Source of the DNA: Notolepis coatsorum
Taxonomy: Eukaryota > Chordata > Actinopteri > Aulopiformes > Paralepididae
Length of the DNA: 64,000 nt
NCBI GenBank assembly: GCA_963971535.1
Contig: OZ020589.1
Location: 49,829,192 to 49,893,191, forward strand
Direction: 5' to 3'
Position numbers and translations under genes: made by a program. Positions 62,796 through 64,000 of this stretch are shown piece after piece. The notes under the pieces were generated by a model. It made no database searches and was not told the DNA's origin. It saw only the letters and a list, made by a program, of their open reading frames with translations. Numbering within the stretch: the first letter of the stretch is position 1; each line of letters opens with the position of its first letter.

Positions 62796-63405
62796 ATATT
62801 TTTGGGCATACACTTACAATATAAGCAGCTGGGAAACACATTATATGATGTATTCAGGGCCATTTCACGTTGATTAAACGTTACACATTACATCCTGCTA
62901 AATGAACGTTAGCTAATATTACGCGGCCAGTGTTGAAAAGCCTTGAGGTCGCATTCAATTTTCGAGAGACCATAACGTTAACTTGACAGCAATGTGGATA
63001 CAGCTTTATTTGAGCAGTTGCTACTGTAACGTTACCTTAGTTGATTGTCATTCTGACATAACTGCAGTAAACAAACTAACGTTAAACCTAAGTTAACTTA
63101 CCAGTAAATTCAGTACAGCGACAGCTGAAATCCACAGGACAGCCTGATCACAATAATCGACGGGCCAGTTACATTTCCCCCAACCAGAGCCTAACTAGAG
63201 CCACATTCTGCGAATCAGAGGCAGAGTAGGGCGGGTCTTCGGTGCCAGCACGTTGGGTTGTCTCGTAAAGAATAATACTGCACTGTATCTGAGTATCTAG
63301 ATGATTATCCATAAAAAACGCACGTTAATCGAAAATACCACACCATTACTGTACCAATGACAGTCAAATAATCTACAGAAAAGCATTACATTGCAAAATA
63401 ATATG

Positions 63406-64000
63406 TCCAAGACTAGTGTTGCATGCACACACAATTGTAGAATAGCTCCCTCTCTCCACCGTGTAACTCGACTCCCCCTACTGGTTGAACCAGGCAGAGC
63501 AGCGTCAAAAGACGTCATCTTGCGTCAACCACCGGCATCTAGCTTGCTACCGGCGGGAGACGCCTCGTTTTCCAGTCCCACATCTGTAGGGTACATATTA
63601 TTTGTAGAGGTGTGTTTTTAGTAGATGGCGTAAACTTGGCCAGGTTTCAGCTGTCCTGACTGTGGTGGGGAGTTTGTTCCACTATTGTGGAGCGAGGACC
63701 GAGAATAGCCTGTGTGGTATAATTAATGCTTAATAATACCAGTTTTTAGTAATCAGTGTTTATCTTCCAATATAACTCAATAGATTGTCTTCAAACCCAA
63801 TCACCAGGCTAACTTTGCCAAGAGTCATTACTGAAAGGTGTCTGTGTGCAGACAGGACGAACATTGGAATGTGTCAGCAGACACCAAATTTGCATACAGA
63901 ACTAGGCCAGGACAGCTGACTCCCTAGAGGACAAAGGGACTGGCTGATTGCATCAACATGTGAACAATTAGAACAAAGGGATGTAATTTAACCCCAGATC
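63406..64000. other. Intergenic sequence, nothing recognised
   Basis: Outside the inverted duplication. Short frames only. 'ggtggggagtttgttccact' near 63668 reminds me of LINE-derived fish repeats, but I cannot place it. Confidence 0.4.

Larger units (their letters stand above)
61683..63405. repeat. Right arm of the large inverted duplication
   Basis: Reverse complement of 48337-50328 without the SINE. Order from left: LINE reverse transcriptase fragment, minisatellite (62040-62650), LINE tail (62660-62795), and sequence ending 'atatgtcca' at 63405. Confidence 0.88.

Overview
The window is animal nuclear DNA, almost certainly from a ray-finned (teleost) fish. The mix of elements fits this: a gammaretrovirus-type endogenous retrovirus, a chromodomain Ty3/gypsy element, a BEL/Pao element, a two-gene Harbinger transposon, hAT and TTAA-type DNA transposons, L2/CR1-like LINEs and tRNA-headed SINEs. 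I found no host protein-coding gene, no rRNA and no free-standing tRNA. Practically every recognisable coding region belongs to a mobile element. I cannot name the species.

Layout. (1) 1-15193: one endogenous retrovirus on the minus strand. From right to left it has a 5' LTR (14429-15193), a tRNA-Pro primer site, a repeat-rich leader of about 3 kb, gag, an in-frame UAG, pol, env, a 1.6-kb 3' region, a polypurine tract and a 3' LTR cut by the window edge. Gag is open. Pol and env are each interrupted once, and both times at a run of G (C in the coding strand). (2) 15.2-39.0 kb: nested older repeats. These are a gypsy relic, LINE fragments, three copies of one TTAA-flanked element, two copies of a second, several hAT elements with 8-bp duplications, and two SINEs with 17-18-bp duplications. 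(3) 39076-44343: a nearly pristine gypsy chromovirus on the minus strand with one open gag-pol frame. Its primer site appears to pair with the predicted 5' end of its own transcript. (4) 44420-47990: a Harbinger element with both genes, a Myb/SANT-like protein on plus and a DDE transposase on minus, each with introns. (5) 48337-63405: a large inverted duplication. Its centre holds LINE pieces and a full BEL/Pao element (51886-60987) with matching 5-bp target duplications and a tRNA-Tyr primer site.

The genes do not form a pathway. They are independent selfish elements inserted into one another, so relative ages can be read from which element interrupts which. The retrovirus, gypsy, BEL and Harbinger elements look young: LTRs are near-identical or frames are long and open. 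The TTAA elements and LINEs they sit among are older.

Limits: LTR similarity, family names and repeat copy counts were judged by eye. No database search was possible.
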